From NCBI GenBank assembly GCA_963575745.1, contig CAUYUJ010022415.1, positions 309,001 through 367,000 on the forward strand: a DNA stretch of 58,000 nucleotides, given 5' to 3'. The notes beneath the pieces are model-generated. The model searched no databases. It saw only the letters and a list, made by a program, of their open reading frames with translations, and was not told where the DNA came from. Of this stretch, positions 9,232-18,959 are shown piece by piece. Source of the stretch: Prorocentrum cordatum. Its lineage: Eukaryota > Sar > Dinophyceae > Prorocentrales > Prorocentraceae. The translations under genes were made by a program, and so were the position numbers. How positions within the stretch are numbered: position 1 is the stretch's first letter; each line of letters starts with the position of its first letter.

Positions 9232-11109
9232 TCACCGTGGCGCTCGACGATGTAGGCGTCGATGGCCTAAGTCGAGAGGGCCCCACTGGTCGGCCGCCGC
9301 AGCGCGAAGAGATGCGCCGAACCAGGCAGAGCGTGGGCCCCGAAAGGCACCGAGCCCGACGGCTCCGGGGCATCGAGACGGAGCATCGGCAGGATTGAAC
9401 TCACTCGGGATCCATCGGCTCGAGATGCGAATGTCCCCGGCGATGCTCAGCGCAAGCAACTCCCTGCACGTGCGATTGATGCCGAAAGCGGACGATCCCC
9501 CCTTCCCAACGCTCAACACGACCCCCATGTTGTCCACCAAGAACAGATGGTGCTGATTCCTCGACGGCAGACTTCTCAGACAATGGCGGACGCCGGCCGC
9601 GAGCGCTCGGCCCTCCGCGCGCCCGATGTCCTGCTGCCAGGCCCAGCGCCCTCTCACCGCCAGCTGCCAGTCGCGGAGCTGGCCGATGAGCTCGCGGCCG
9701 ACGGCCTCGAAGTCCGCCCCCCCCCCCCGTCGCGCCCGGCGCGGCCGGCGACCAGGGGGCGGTGGTAGGCCCAGGGCGGCCTCGCGGGCCGCGACCTCCT
9801 CCTCGATGCGGTAGCGCCACTTCTCGGAGGCAGAAGCCGTGGTCACGACCTCCTCGGGCTGCCGCGCCCGCCTGGCCACGCCGTAGCCGCCGTAGTCGCC
9901 GTCGGAGCCGCCATGCGCGTCCGCGGCGTAGGCCATGTCTGCGCGCGGCATCCTGGTCTCCACCTCCGCGAGGCACACAAGCGAGGCCGCGAGGCGAAGC
10001 TCCGTCTCCACTGAGCCCCGCATCCGCCAGCGTCGCGACCCGGCCTTGTCCATGAAGCGGCACGCCGCGCTGAACACGGCCAGGGGTTCGCGCCGGAGGA
10101 TGGCGGCCCACGTGACGCGCCCCGCCAGGCGGCGCAGCTGCGTTCCCGAGATGGAGCCCAAGTCCGCGGCGTGCAGGAGGGCGAGCCTCAAGCGCCACAG
10201 CCTTTTGCGAGACTGGCTGATCTTGCCTGAGGCAGCGTTGAAGGTGGGGCCGGTGAAACTCTGCACCTCGCATGGCGGCGCCGCGCCCTTCGTGGTGAGC
10301 CCGCGCCGCATCAGCTCCTCGTCAACCTTCTCGCACTCCTCCAGCGCCGGCTCCCTGCTCCCGCTGAAGACCGCGACGCCGTCGACGTAGATCCCCACCG
10401 CCGTGCTCGCCGCCGTAAGCTTCGAGACCCTGCACCCATCCTGGATGAGCTGGCTGGGCTGGAAGCCGACGGGGAATACAGCGCCCTCCACAATCTTCTG
10501 GCAGAAGTAGAGGCTCCACGACCACCCCATCGGCAGAACCCGCAGCAGCGGAGACACGTAGCTGCCGGCAGGCAACACGTGAGCCAGCTCGGGCGCGACG
10601 GACAGCCAGGCCTGGCGACTGAGCCGAGGCAGAACGAAATGCTCATGCAGACCAGGCGGGAGTCGAATACGGTAGAAGGCGTTTGAGATGTCCAGCTGCG
10701 CCACGTGGAGATCGCAACTGTCGTCCAACTGCGCACTTTGCCACGCTCCCGCGGTAGGCAGCTGCGTATACTCGGGTTCTCTGAAGCGTTGATTGCACTT
10801 CCGAGTAAGATCAGGCGCAAGGCGCGCCCCACATCTTTGCCGACGAAAAATACGGGGGGTCTTGCCTCGGTCCTCTACGACGTCGACCGTCGACCCGAAG
10901 CCTGCGGTCCCCGCGAGGAGCGGCACGTCCACTATGTGCGCGTAGATATCCCCGTCGGACACGAGGCACATCCACGCTCGATTCTCCCTCGTCCGATCTG
11001 GAGTCAGGTCCACTTCCAAATCCTGCTTCATGACGCCGGCGGCGGCCTCTGCGAGCGGGAATCGGATCGGCCATAGGTCGCCCACGGACCACAGGATGGC
11101 CACCCGCAA
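9232..11109 (-). CDS. Reverse transcriptase-RNase H polyprotein of the YR retrotransposon
   Basis: A 625-codon open frame. RT palm: LDISNAFYRIRLP (first catalytic Asp at residue 140), LPMGWSWSLYFCQ at about 192-204, and YVDG at 241-244 where YVDD is usual. RNase H follows: MAYAADAHGGSDGDYGGYG (about 392-410), an Asp-Ile-Gly-Arg-Ala-Glu helix near 495, LVDNMGVVLSVGKGG (about 524-538) and WIPSEFNPADAPSR (566-579), the C-terminal signature common in DIRS-order RNase H. No integrase or protease is seen. It lies just upstream (34 bp, same strand) of the recombinase, matching RT-RH-YR order. Translation may start further upstream, since the first Met has no special support. The YVDD to YVDG change suggests a dead enzyme. 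The antisense ORF at 8292-9398 is a shadow. Confidence 0.85.
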   Translation of the reverse strand: MRVAILWSVGDLWPIRFPLAEAAAGVMKQDLEVDLTPDRTRENRAWMCLVSDGDIYAHIVDVPLLAGTAGFGSTVDVVEDRGKTPRIFRRQRCGARLAPDLTRKCNQRFREPEYTQLPTAGAWQSAQLDDSCDLHVAQLDISNAFYRIRLPPGLHEHFVLPRLSRQAWLSVAPELAHVLPAGSYVSPLLRVLPMGWSWSLYFCQKIVEGAVFPVGFQPSQLIQDGCRVSKLTAASTAVGIYVDGVAVFSGSREPALEECEKVDEELMRRGLTTKGAAPPCEVQSFTGPTFNAASGKISQSRKRLWRLRLALLHAADLGSISGTQLRRLAGRVTWAAILRREPLAVFSAACRFMDKAGSRRWRMRGSVETELRLAASLVCLAEVETRMPRADMAYAADAHGGSDGDYGGYGVARRARQPEEVVTTASASEKWRYRIEEEVAAREAALGLPPPPGRRPRRARRGGGADFEAVGRELIGQLRDWQLAVRGRWAWQQDIGRAEGRALAAGVRHCLRSLPSRNQHHLFLVDNMGVVLSVGKGGSSAFGINRTCRELLALSIAGDIRISSRWIPSEFNPADAPSRCPGAVGLGAFRGPRSAWFGASLRAAAADQWGPLDLGHRRLHRRAPR

Positions 11110-11374
11110 TCCGCCTCACAAGACGGCGCTCGCAGACATGACAGGTGCCGGTGGCGCCGCAGCTCTCACCCAGTCCGATGGCCAGCAGCAGCACGCCGCG
11201 GGGGCCCAGGCCGTCGCAGACGCGGCCCACGAGCGCGCAGTCGGGCACCGTCCCCAGCTGCTCCACTATCGCTAGCACCGACGCGAGAGCGGGCTCCACG
11301 GCCCGCGAACTGATGAGGCCCGCGCCGCAGCCGACAACACTCGAGACGTTGGAAATCTTGCACGGCCGCCTAAA
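11110..11374 (-). other. 5' leader / possible gag-like segment of the YR retrotransposon
   Basis: Minus-strand reading between A1 and the RT ORF stays open in a frame overlapping the RT start (down from about 11431 to 10811). It includes a short Cys segment, SCGATGTCHVCERRLVRRI. DIRS-order elements normally have a gag-like ORF before RT. The segment is short and has no recognisable capsid or zinc-knuckle motif, so the assignment is positional only. Confidence 0.35.
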
Positions 11375-11517
11375 AAGAGCTTGAGCGGAAATGGATACGG
11401 AGTGGACTCCGTCCCCCTGCGCTCCAGACATTCAAGCCTCACACAGACTGACTGGACTCTGGGGGCTCCATTTAGCGGCCAGCGGGAGCACACAACACAG
11501 TTCAGAAAACCCAGCCT
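11375..11517 (-). repeat. Split direct repeat A1
   Basis: 143 bp, about 95% identical to A2 (4096-4238) in the same orientation; the 5' end of the element as read on the minus strand. It is followed outward by a CT/TA/CA microsatellite (11512-11572). Confidence 0.9.
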
Positions 11518-11575
11518 CTCTCTCTCTCTCTCTCTACATATATATATATACATACATATACATACACACACTCAA

Positions 11576-13885
11576 CTCTGGGTATATTGGCATGACATGG
11601 TCCAAACACTGGCGAAGTCCATTTACTTGGGCATGCACGCGCCCGTGATGCTCGCCTTTTGCACCATTTTGATAATTCTAGGTGCCCTTCTAAATCACAT
11701 GTGCAGGATCAACGCATTCGCATCGCTGCATCCTGTTCATTCCAGGAACTGCCCAGTGCCAGATGAGGCGTAGTCCACTGTTCCTTGACAACGAACATGC
11801 GCGCGTGCCCCACATACTATGGCTTGACAGGGGAAACGCCCAGGCTGGATGGGCCCCGGTCCAGCTCCAGGTCAAGGTAGTGTGAAAAAGACCAGCTAGA
11901 GGGACGGGGAAGGGAGGCTGCCATGCGTGGAGGGAGAGGGAAAGGGAAGGGGGAGGGAAGGGGGAGGGCAGGCGAGGGGAGGAGGTGAGGAAAGGAAGAG
12001 TGTGAGGAAAAAGATGAAACATAGGAATAATCCGAGGAAGACAAACAACAATAAGCAGAAGATGAGGAATAACAATAATAAGAAAACCACTGCGGACAAT
12101 CGTCTGCCTGCCTGCGACCTCTGGGAATCCGTTGGCCAGGGCTGTGCCTGGGCGTGCTCGGCGACATGCGTGCGGCCAGCGCCCTCCGAAGCCCCGCGGG
12201 ACGGCCCGTCCACGTCTGAGTCTCCGCTGCCACATGGGGCAAGGACCTGGCGGATGTAACCCCTGGCCTGGCCTGGAAGCGATATCCCCCAAGACCCGGG
12301 CCAAGTTCCCTCGTAGATTACGCTGGGTCCGCGCTCCGTGGGCCACGGTCCTTTGTAAACTAGTTACTTACGCTGGGTCCTTTCTCCCAGGATCTCCTGG
12401 AGCGTGCTGGGGTGTCCAGGCGCCTCCTGGGCCTGTTGAGGCCCTGGAGGTGGTGGTGGTGGTGGTGGATGTCTCCCCATCCAGGAGGCCAGGATCAGCT
12501 GGCGGCACGCACAGTGGGGTGGGCAGGGAGGCGGGGGCCTTCTGGACGGGCAGAGCTTTCCTCAAAAGCCCGCCTGTCGTCTGAGAGGCCTTCCTGGAAG
12601 CCTCCGAGCGCATCTGACGAGCCCCCTGCCTTCTAAGACGGCCGTTTCTCTCGCCCCGCTTTCCTCCCCCCCCCCCCCTTTCGCCAGACCCAATCTTCTG
12701 CACGCCGCCAGTTCGGCGTACCGATCACCCCCTCGGCCCAAAAGGAGGCCACCGCCTACAGCTAGCACCACGTCGGCCTGGAGGAACTCGTTGACGCCCG
12801 CCTGGCGGGGCCGCTGCCGAGAGCTACGCCGCCGAGGAGGCCGAGGGAGGGGCCCATCGGCGCAGAGGTGCGCGCGCGGACAGGGTGCGCGCGCTCGTGA
12901 CCCCAGGCGCGCGCATCCTGCTCCAATGCACCACGATGCCCGCACGTGCGCGCGCCCCGCGCGCCCTCCGATGCCGGAAACCACGCGCGCTCGGAACGCC
13001 GAGGGCTGGACCAGCCAGCCGATGGGACAGCAGAAAAGGCTGGTGGCGCAAGGGCAGGCCCCCCCCGAGGCAAAGAGGCTCTGGGGCCCCTAGCGCCCCT
13101 GTCCGTGGTAATTGCAATCATCGCGCCGCCCTGAGGAACGCTGAATAAGGAGCGAAAGGTACTCTGGCCACGGCGAGCCTTGGCCACGAATTGACTCCCC
13201 GACCTAAATGTCGTAGGAACGGTGGATATCTAGAGCCTTCATGGGCCCAAGGTGGTCCTTAATTTTTCGTGGGCCCTCACCGACGGTATCCTTCTGAAAC
13301 TGGTCCGTCACCGACAAAAAAATGAATGATGGCGGGTGGGCACCCCTGACCCAAGTAATTGAGCCACTAGCAGTGCAACTGAAAATCGTGAGACGATGCC
13401 AGCACGAGGCCAAAGGAAGAGGGGGGAAGGGGAAGGGGAATGGGAGGGGAGGGGAGAAAGAACGCGTGCGACGACCGTCGCGCTGAACCACGCGCCCTGC
13501 AAACCACGACTAAAACGAGTGAATGCCACCTCTCGTGCCCGCCAAAAACTGACACCGTTCCGCGTACCGGAGGAAGGGGGGGACACGGGAGGGGACGACG
13601 AAAACGAGGCCGAGGATGAGAGACGGGCGAAGACAAACCGCACTCTCTGGGCGTCTGGCGGCGGGGAAGCCTTCCGAGGTGGTGCTTCGCAGCGAAACCA
13701 TGACACTCGCACACCCCCACATCACAACCTGAGGCGACACGTCGCCCGCTCTGGGCGGCTGGCGGCGGGGAGGCCATCCCAGGCGCCGTCCCTCCGAAAA
13801 GCCAGGACTTAATCACGTACTACTAGAGGCGAAGGAGGAGGAAGAGGAGGATGGGGGAGGAGGGAGAGGAGGAGGAGGGTTCCGA
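11576..13885. other. No gene recognised; mixed purine-rich and GC-rich DNA
   Basis: Contains a purine-rich run at about 11890-12020, an 11-bp-repeat-like TCCTGGG patch at about 12380-12440 with a GGT run, and Arg/Pro/Ala-rich overlapping ORFs typical of GC-rich non-coding DNA (12560-13190). Two copies of a segment reading GCCCGCTCTGGGCGGCTGGCGGCGGGGA or similar lie near 13640 and 13745. No ORF has a recognisable domain. Confidence 0.5.
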
Positions 13886-14209
13886 TTACGACGAAGGGTT
13901 CCGAGAACGAGGCACCAAAGCAGAAACGATAATCATAGGCACCATTACGAAATCAGTTTCGAGGCGAGATGGGCACCGATGAAACCCGTTCCCTACCTTT
14001 TCGCCTGGCGGGCCCATCGCCTGGATAAGGTACTTCCTCTTAAAGTGCCTCGGAGAACCCAGGAGAGGTCTGCCCAAACAGTGTCTGGCTTTCATATACG
14101 CTCTACAGACACACCGCGCATCGCAATCTACACACCAAACCATCGGGCCCGTCTTCCAGAGACGGTGCGACTCATGATCCACGTGGGACCCTCTTAAGGG
14201 GTCCTCCAC
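13886..14209 (-). pseudogene. LINE C-terminal Cys-rich segment
   Basis: The frame reads LWKTGPMVWCVDCDARCVCRAYMKARHCLG, then RHFKRKYLIQAMGPPGEKVGNG. A C-x2-C pair with a downstream Cys and an (A/H)xxRKYLxxxxG pattern resembles the C-terminal zinc motif that I associate with dinoflagellate LINE proteins. The position downstream of RNase H on the same strand supports this. Confidence 0.45.
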
Positions 14210-14334
14210 AGCTCAAATTTCACAAAATCGCACCGACGAGCACGGTTCTCGCGCAAATCCGTCTGCCCCTGAGCCTACGCAAAATGTAGCCGTTGTCATG
14301 ACTCGAAGTTAGACCAAGCGGCGTCTGCTCAAAC

Positions 14335-14961
14335 TCATGTTTTGTAACATCCGCCAATTTTCCGCTCGAGCAGCGACGCGGGATGCGCAGCGCAGTTTTC
14401 AGTGTCAGCGCTGCCGCATGCTCGCGCGTTTGGCGAGCTCGCTCTTGTCGTACATATCGACGATGCATGGTGGCTCCACACTTTGCGTAAAAAGTCCACC
14501 CGCTTGCTACCGCGCCAGTAGGCTAGGGGGATCTGCAACTCCACAGCACGTATCTGAGATAGATGCGACGGCACCCATTCAACCTCCATCACGTCAGCCC
14601 CGATGTCCTCGACTGCTCTCCAGAAATGCACCCGCAGCTCCGCATACGGGTGATCGGAGCGCGTGCCATAGGGAAAACCATTCTGCCAGCCGGTGTAGAG
14701 CCCCATGAAGCCCGTGATGAGGCGAAGCCGTCCTTGAGACTTGTGAAGAACTGCTTGCCTCGCTGCGTGTAACTCTGCTGCCCCGGAAGTCTGCCGCGGG
14801 AACGGGACAGGTCCCGTGGCTGCTGCAATGACATTACCAACTGCATCGACCATGCAGAAAGCCCAACCACCATGAGCTCTCATCTCACTGCGTGGAAATT
14901 TACAGCTGCCGTCGGCACAACATCTCCACTGATAAGACAACATACTGTGCGCACATGCCAT
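14335..14961 (-). pseudogene. LINE RNase H domain
   Basis: A 208-codon frame. ADGSCKFP supplies the first Asp (residue about 17), GGWAFCMVDAVGNVIAAATG the beta-hairpin, and QTSGAAELHAARQAV the catalytic Glu. LRLITGFMGLYTGW occupies the place of the usual ITD, with Gly for Asp, and VEWVPSHLS is the C-terminal H/D-like segment. The Asp to Gly change and the separation from RT by stops argue for an inactive copy. Confidence 0.6.
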
Positions 14962-14985
14962 CGAACGGCGTGGTGCTGCACAGCG

Positions 14986-15551
14986 TCAGGTACCTGGAAG
15001 AGGGTATCGGGACATAGACCTTTGCACAACACCATCGTGCACGGGTGGCCTTGCCCATCTCCAGTGCGTCCCCACTGCGTGAGCTTCCTTTCGTACCCGA
15101 TGTCCATCGCAACGAAAACATCGATGCACATCAGTATATTCTTCCACTCCACACAAAGCACAGACAGCAATCTCCGTCTCCTGCACCGCATGTCGCCTAA
15201 AGGACAAAGAAACCTCCAGCCAGCCGCGAGCGTCTTGCGCCCATTGAAACCTCCTTGCCGCCGTCATTTAGCAATCAATTCCAAGGCTGGATCCAGAACA
15301 AGCGGTCCCGTAAGCCCTTCCATGACGAGGCTGTCTGGCACTGCCTCCAAAAGCCGCCTTTCTGTGGATGTGTTGATCAGCGTCTCGGGCGTGCCAACAC
15401 CTATGTCATCCAATTCCGCTCTCGAGCCACGCACCGTAAACCAAAGGTTCCACCTCCCAGCTCGCCAACCCATGCGCCTGAGGGTCACGGGTGCTGCCCC
15501 CGCTGGTCCCTGCGCTGACTGCCACGACCGCGTGTGGTTCTGCGAATGCAT
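14986..15551 (-). pseudogene. LINE post-RT linker and C-x2-C motif
   Basis: Two overlapping frames. At 15551-15264: RMGWRAGRWNLW, then TLINTSTERRLLEAV and LTGPLVLDPALELIAK. At 15267-14986: AVCALCGVEEYTDVHRCFRCDG, a C-x2-C...H-x2-C arrangement typical of the segment between RT and RNase H in LINEs of this kind. Frame shifts at about 15265. Confidence 0.5.
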
Positions 15552-15659
15552 AAAAGTCCGCCGACCCCTTGGGGCATCGGCGTGTGAGATGTTTCCCCCT
15601 CCCCAAACCCCTCCCCCGGGAACCCGGTCCGGTCGATTTGGAGGGGGGGAGGGGGGGGG

Positions 15660-16350
15660 CCGACTACGAGCGACTCACGACGCTCTTCCGGGCCCAAAAG
15701 GGCCAAAATACGAGCCAAAAAGGCCCCAAGAGGCCTCCCAGACGTTCCAAGAGGCCCCCAGACGCCCCAAGAGACCGCCTAGACGCCCTAAGAAGCGCCC
15801 AAGAGGCCCCAAGAGGCTTCCAAGACGCCCCGCGAGGGCTCCAAGACGCCCGAAAAGACCTCCAAGACGCCCCACGAGACCTCCAAGAGGCCCCCGAGGA
15901 GCGCCCCAAGAGGCCAAAATCGTTGATTTTCATTGGTTTTTTTTGATGTTCTCGTCATTTTCGGCTTTTCGGCCTTCCGACGCTCCAAGACAGCTCAAGA
16001 AGCTCCCAAGACTGCTCCAAGACGGCACAAGAGGCCTCCACGACGCCCCCAAGACGGCCCAGGAGAGCCCCCAGACGGCCCAAGAGCCGCCCAAGGCGGC
16101 CCACGAGAGCCCCCAGACGGCCCAAGAGCCGCCCAAGACGGCCCAAGAATCTCCCGGACTCCAGAGAGAGACCACGCACCGGAAAACCCAGCCCTACGCC
16201 CCAAGAGGCCCCCAGGAGGCCCCAAGAGGCCCCAAAGAGGCCCCAAGAACCCCCCAAGAGGCCCCCAAAACGTTCCAAGAGGCGCCCAAGAAGCCACAAA
16301 GAGGCCCCAAAACGGCCCCCAAGAGCATTCGAAACTGCTCCAAGAGGCCC
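15660..16350 (-). repeat. 11-bp-periodic repeat block, inverted orientation
   Basis: CCAAGAGGCCCC and CCAAGACGCCC units in about 11-bp register, the reverse complement of the blocks at 640-3700. The mid-block spacer at 15920-15990 (CATTGGTTTTTTTTGATG and neighbouring TTTTCGG) corresponds to the A-rich spacer of the ~350-bp unit. The block lies inside the broken LINE. Confidence 0.8.
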
Positions 16351-16623
16351 GCAAGAAGCCCCCCCGCAAGATCCCAACGGACATCTCCGAACACACCTGT
16401 TTTTCGAGTCGCGCCCAGCCCCATAACCCGGAGCCTCATCTCAGTGTCCCCCTCCTCCTCCTCTTCCTCCTCCTCCTACACTTCCTCCTCGTTCCCCTCC
16501 TCCTCTTCCTGCCCCGCTTCAGCTCATCCTCACCGATGCTTATCCCCCCCATTTTCCGCCTTACCCCCCATCCTCCTCTTCCCGTCCTCCCTTTTCTGCC
16601 CAGTACGCGCAACCGAATGGGCA

Positions 16624-17068
16624 TCATTTGCACGCATTGCACTTTAGGGTGCCCTTCTTTGCGTCGCGCGGGACATTGTGCGGGTCGGGGAACGCCGACT
16701 TTGGTAGTCCTCTCTTGCACGCGCCGCTGCGGTGATAAGCCTGGCAACTGCGCGCTGTGAACCCGACTTCCTCGCAGCTTCTGCACACCACTTTAGCTCC
16801 TGTCGCCGCTCGATGATGTTCCACTTGCTTCTGCTTCAAATGTTTCGTGTCCGAGAACGCGCCTTTGCACGCCGCGCACGTCAGCGGCTTCGCGTCCGCC
16901 TCTGCTTTCCGCTTGCGATTCTCTGCATCCGCCTTCTCGTTCCGCCCACCCTTCTCGTTGCGGGCGCACGCCCTGCAAAGCCTCTCCCCCGCATTCTTCG
17001 AGTCGTACTGGCTCGGGGGATAAAGTCGGGCCATGACGCCCCCAAGACGTCCAAGATTGCCTCAACAA
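16624..17068 (-). CDS. Cys-rich putative zinc-binding ORF, unknown function
   Basis: The minus-strand frame from 17034 (open from about 17068 in overlapping frames) has repeated Cys pairs: LCRACARNEKGG, LTCAACKGAFSD, VVCRSCEEVGFTARSC and LKCNACK. A Lys/Arg/Glu-rich helix lies between the first two (RNEKADAENRKRKAEADAK). The C-x2-C plus H (EHHRAATG) pattern suggests several zinc ribbons. Cys-pair repeat proteins of this look are numerous in dinoflagellate genomes, but I cannot name a function. It lies between the two halves of the LINE on the same strand and may be cargo, an insertion or part of another element. No start context or intron evidence is available. Confidence 0.5.
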
Positions 17069-17182
17069 AAAAACAAGGGGTCGGCGGTGTGGCGTAAGCC
17101 TAAAGAATCAATGCCATCGCCTTGGGCTTGACCCATTGCTCCCACTCTGCCTTGAGCCAGTGCACCAGTGGGTACCCGTCCG

Positions 17183-18212
17183 CTATGTAGGTAGGGTCTG
17201 CCCTACGACCGTGCGAAAGTAAAAGCCCCATCGTTCTACATCTTGCCTTCGCCGAACCAAAAAGCGCATGACCAGATAGGGCTCTGACCTTTTGCAGCCC
17301 TGCACCTTGGCTGTGTACCCGATCGATGCCAGGCCTCCAGAGCGAAACAGCGTACCCATCTCCCTGCCGCCCTGGGCCAACCTACGGAATCGTGCTACTC
17401 TGCGCCCGACAACTGTCACATGACTCCGATGACTAGGTATCCGGGCTCCACCTCCCAGGCGTCGATCGTGTCCAATGTGTCGACCATTTGTTGCTCGTCT
17501 GAAAGCCCAACCGTTCAATGTAATGGTACCTTCTTTGGCCGTTCTCGGCGTCGTCGCAATGACGTGACCTTTGCTCAGGATCAGCTCCAGTCCCAACTTC
17601 GTCAGCAGTCTGCGCAGCAACTTCACCGCCGCTATGATCATTCGTACTGCATCCTTCTCCGTTCCCGAGGCCTGCAAACTACCACCGTCAACGACAACAC
17701 TGACCGTGAGAGAGGGACACAGCGTGTAGACATGGTCGCACGCTCCCCACGTGATCAAGATCATCATGGTGGTAGCACCCGAACATCCAGCAATGACCCC
17801 TTGGTCAATGAGAGTGAACCTGGAGGCGACCTTTTCCAAACTTGAGGATCCTTCTCCCTGCATAGGTCTTGATGAGCATGGCGAGCCTGCGCTTTGGAAA
17901 CTTGTGCCTGCAGCCGATCGCCCACAGGGTAGCGTGTGCGATCTTCTCGAAGGCTTTCAAATCCAGCATAACCGTAATCGAGTGCCGCATCAGAGCTCGG
18001 CCTGCCACTGCAAAGACAGACTGTGTCCAAACAGCCCTCTCCGAACTTTTGCCTGATGTGGCATAGTGATATGGTCTCTCATGTTCTCGAAGCCAAACGC
18101 GCTGTACATGACGTCGGCATCGACTGTATACTCGCATTGTGTCCGTCATCAAGCCAAACAATATGTGTCCCCATTGAGGTTGTGGGAGACGTGGCAAGAC
18201 CGTGTTCGTCAT
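17183..18212 (-). pseudogene. LINE reverse transcriptase
   Basis: Two frames. At 18212-17805: RAVWTQSVFAVAGRALMRHS, then ITVMLDLKAFEKIAHATLW, the first catalytic Asp block. At 17863-17183: VIAGCSGATTMMILI, then SLTVSVVVDGGSLQASGTE, which aligns with the FADD/YVDD box but has VVDG, then LLTKLGLELILSKGHVIATT. Order and spacing fit a LINE palm domain. The frame change near 17,830 and the Asp to Gly substitution mark it as inactive. Upstream, at about 18700-18570, REWRQAVAKSTEQEDAKSHR and SKLPTRWA resemble the segment preceding RT. Confidence 0.6.
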
Positions 18213-18959
18213 CTGGGGGGGGTACTTCCACTACTTTCTGCTACCTCCATGACCCCGCCAAAAGCATTGAGGCACTCATCTGAAAGCAATGCCATGCTCC
18301 TGCGCCCCAGGTTGTCAATGCCAGGGACCGTCTTGCGCTAGAGAACAGCGCTACTTTCCTGATCTGCTCTGCTTCGAATGGTGCCATACTCTCCTCATCC
18401 TCAACCTCCTGCGTACGCAACCCTGCGCCAAACGAGTCTGCAACAAGATCATGATTCCAGATCTGGAGCCATTGCTAAAGGTCCGTGTCGAGCGTCGTCG
18501 CATGGGACTTGATGCCCGTAGTGTGGGGTGTACCTCAGCTAGTGCCCACCTTGTTGGTAGCTTGCTGCATCTGTGTGACTTGGCGTCCTCCTGCTCAGTG
18601 GACTTTGCAACAGCCTGTCGCCACTCTCGAACGCGTTGCTTTGAGTAGTGTTGTTCCACCTTGGTGGCTTTTTGCACTGCGAACCAGCTGCAATCCCGAA
18701 GCCAGTCATTTTCCCAACACCACTCGTGCTCAAGTTTGGAGGAGGAGGAGGAAAGGGGGGAAGCAGACGGCAGCACCAGTTCAGCATGCTCTGAACAACA
18801 GCGCGCGGCCCCCAGACCCAGGAGCAAAGGGAGGGCAGCAAGCAAGCGGGCAAGCAAGCAGGGGAAGGGGCGGACCGGGGGGGCACCTCGCGTGCGGCGC
18901 GGGAGGGGGAGGGGGGGGGGGAGGGCGTTGGGGCGGAGTCTTGACCTCAACGAAACAAC

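Larger units (their letters stand above)
3963..11517 (-). mobile_element. PAT/Ngaro-like tyrosine-recombinase retrotransposon, nested and decayed
   Basis: Read on the minus strand the order is A1 repeat, leader, RT, RNase H, tyrosine recombinase, methyltransferase-like domain, then B1-A2-B2 repeats. The A1...B1-A2-B2 arrangement (split direct repeats) is the known hallmark of PAT/Ngaro-type members of the DIRS order, which integrate by a tyrosine recombinase instead of a DDE integrase. A copies are 143 bp and about 95% alike; B copies are 85 bp and a little more diverged. The recombinase domain is cut by a 2,996-bp insertion (5384-8379), so the element without it is about 4.55 kb. Frameshifts in the recombinase and methyltransferase parts indicate a dead copy. 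Domain calls come from motif recognition only. Confidence 0.8.
13886..18740 (-). mobile_element. LINE-like non-LTR retrotransposon, broken
   Basis: Minus-strand fragments occur in the order expected of a dinoflagellate LINE ORF2: a pre-RT segment (about 18700-18570), RT (18212-17183), a post-RT linker (15551-15264), a Cys motif (15267-14986), RNase H (14961-14335) and a C-terminal Cys segment (14209-13886). They are in different frames with stops between them, so the copy is dead. Between RT and linker, 15.6-17.1 kb is filled by an inverted 11-bp-repeat block and a Cys-rich ORF, which looks like later insertion or rearrangement. No 5' endonuclease domain or poly-A tail was recognised. Family name not determined. 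Confidence 0.65.

Noticed and set aside
8292-9398. 368-codon plus-strand ORF
   Set aside because: Antisense shadow of the tyrosine recombinase and the end of the RT/RNase H ORF; Arg/Ala/Pro-rich with no motif.
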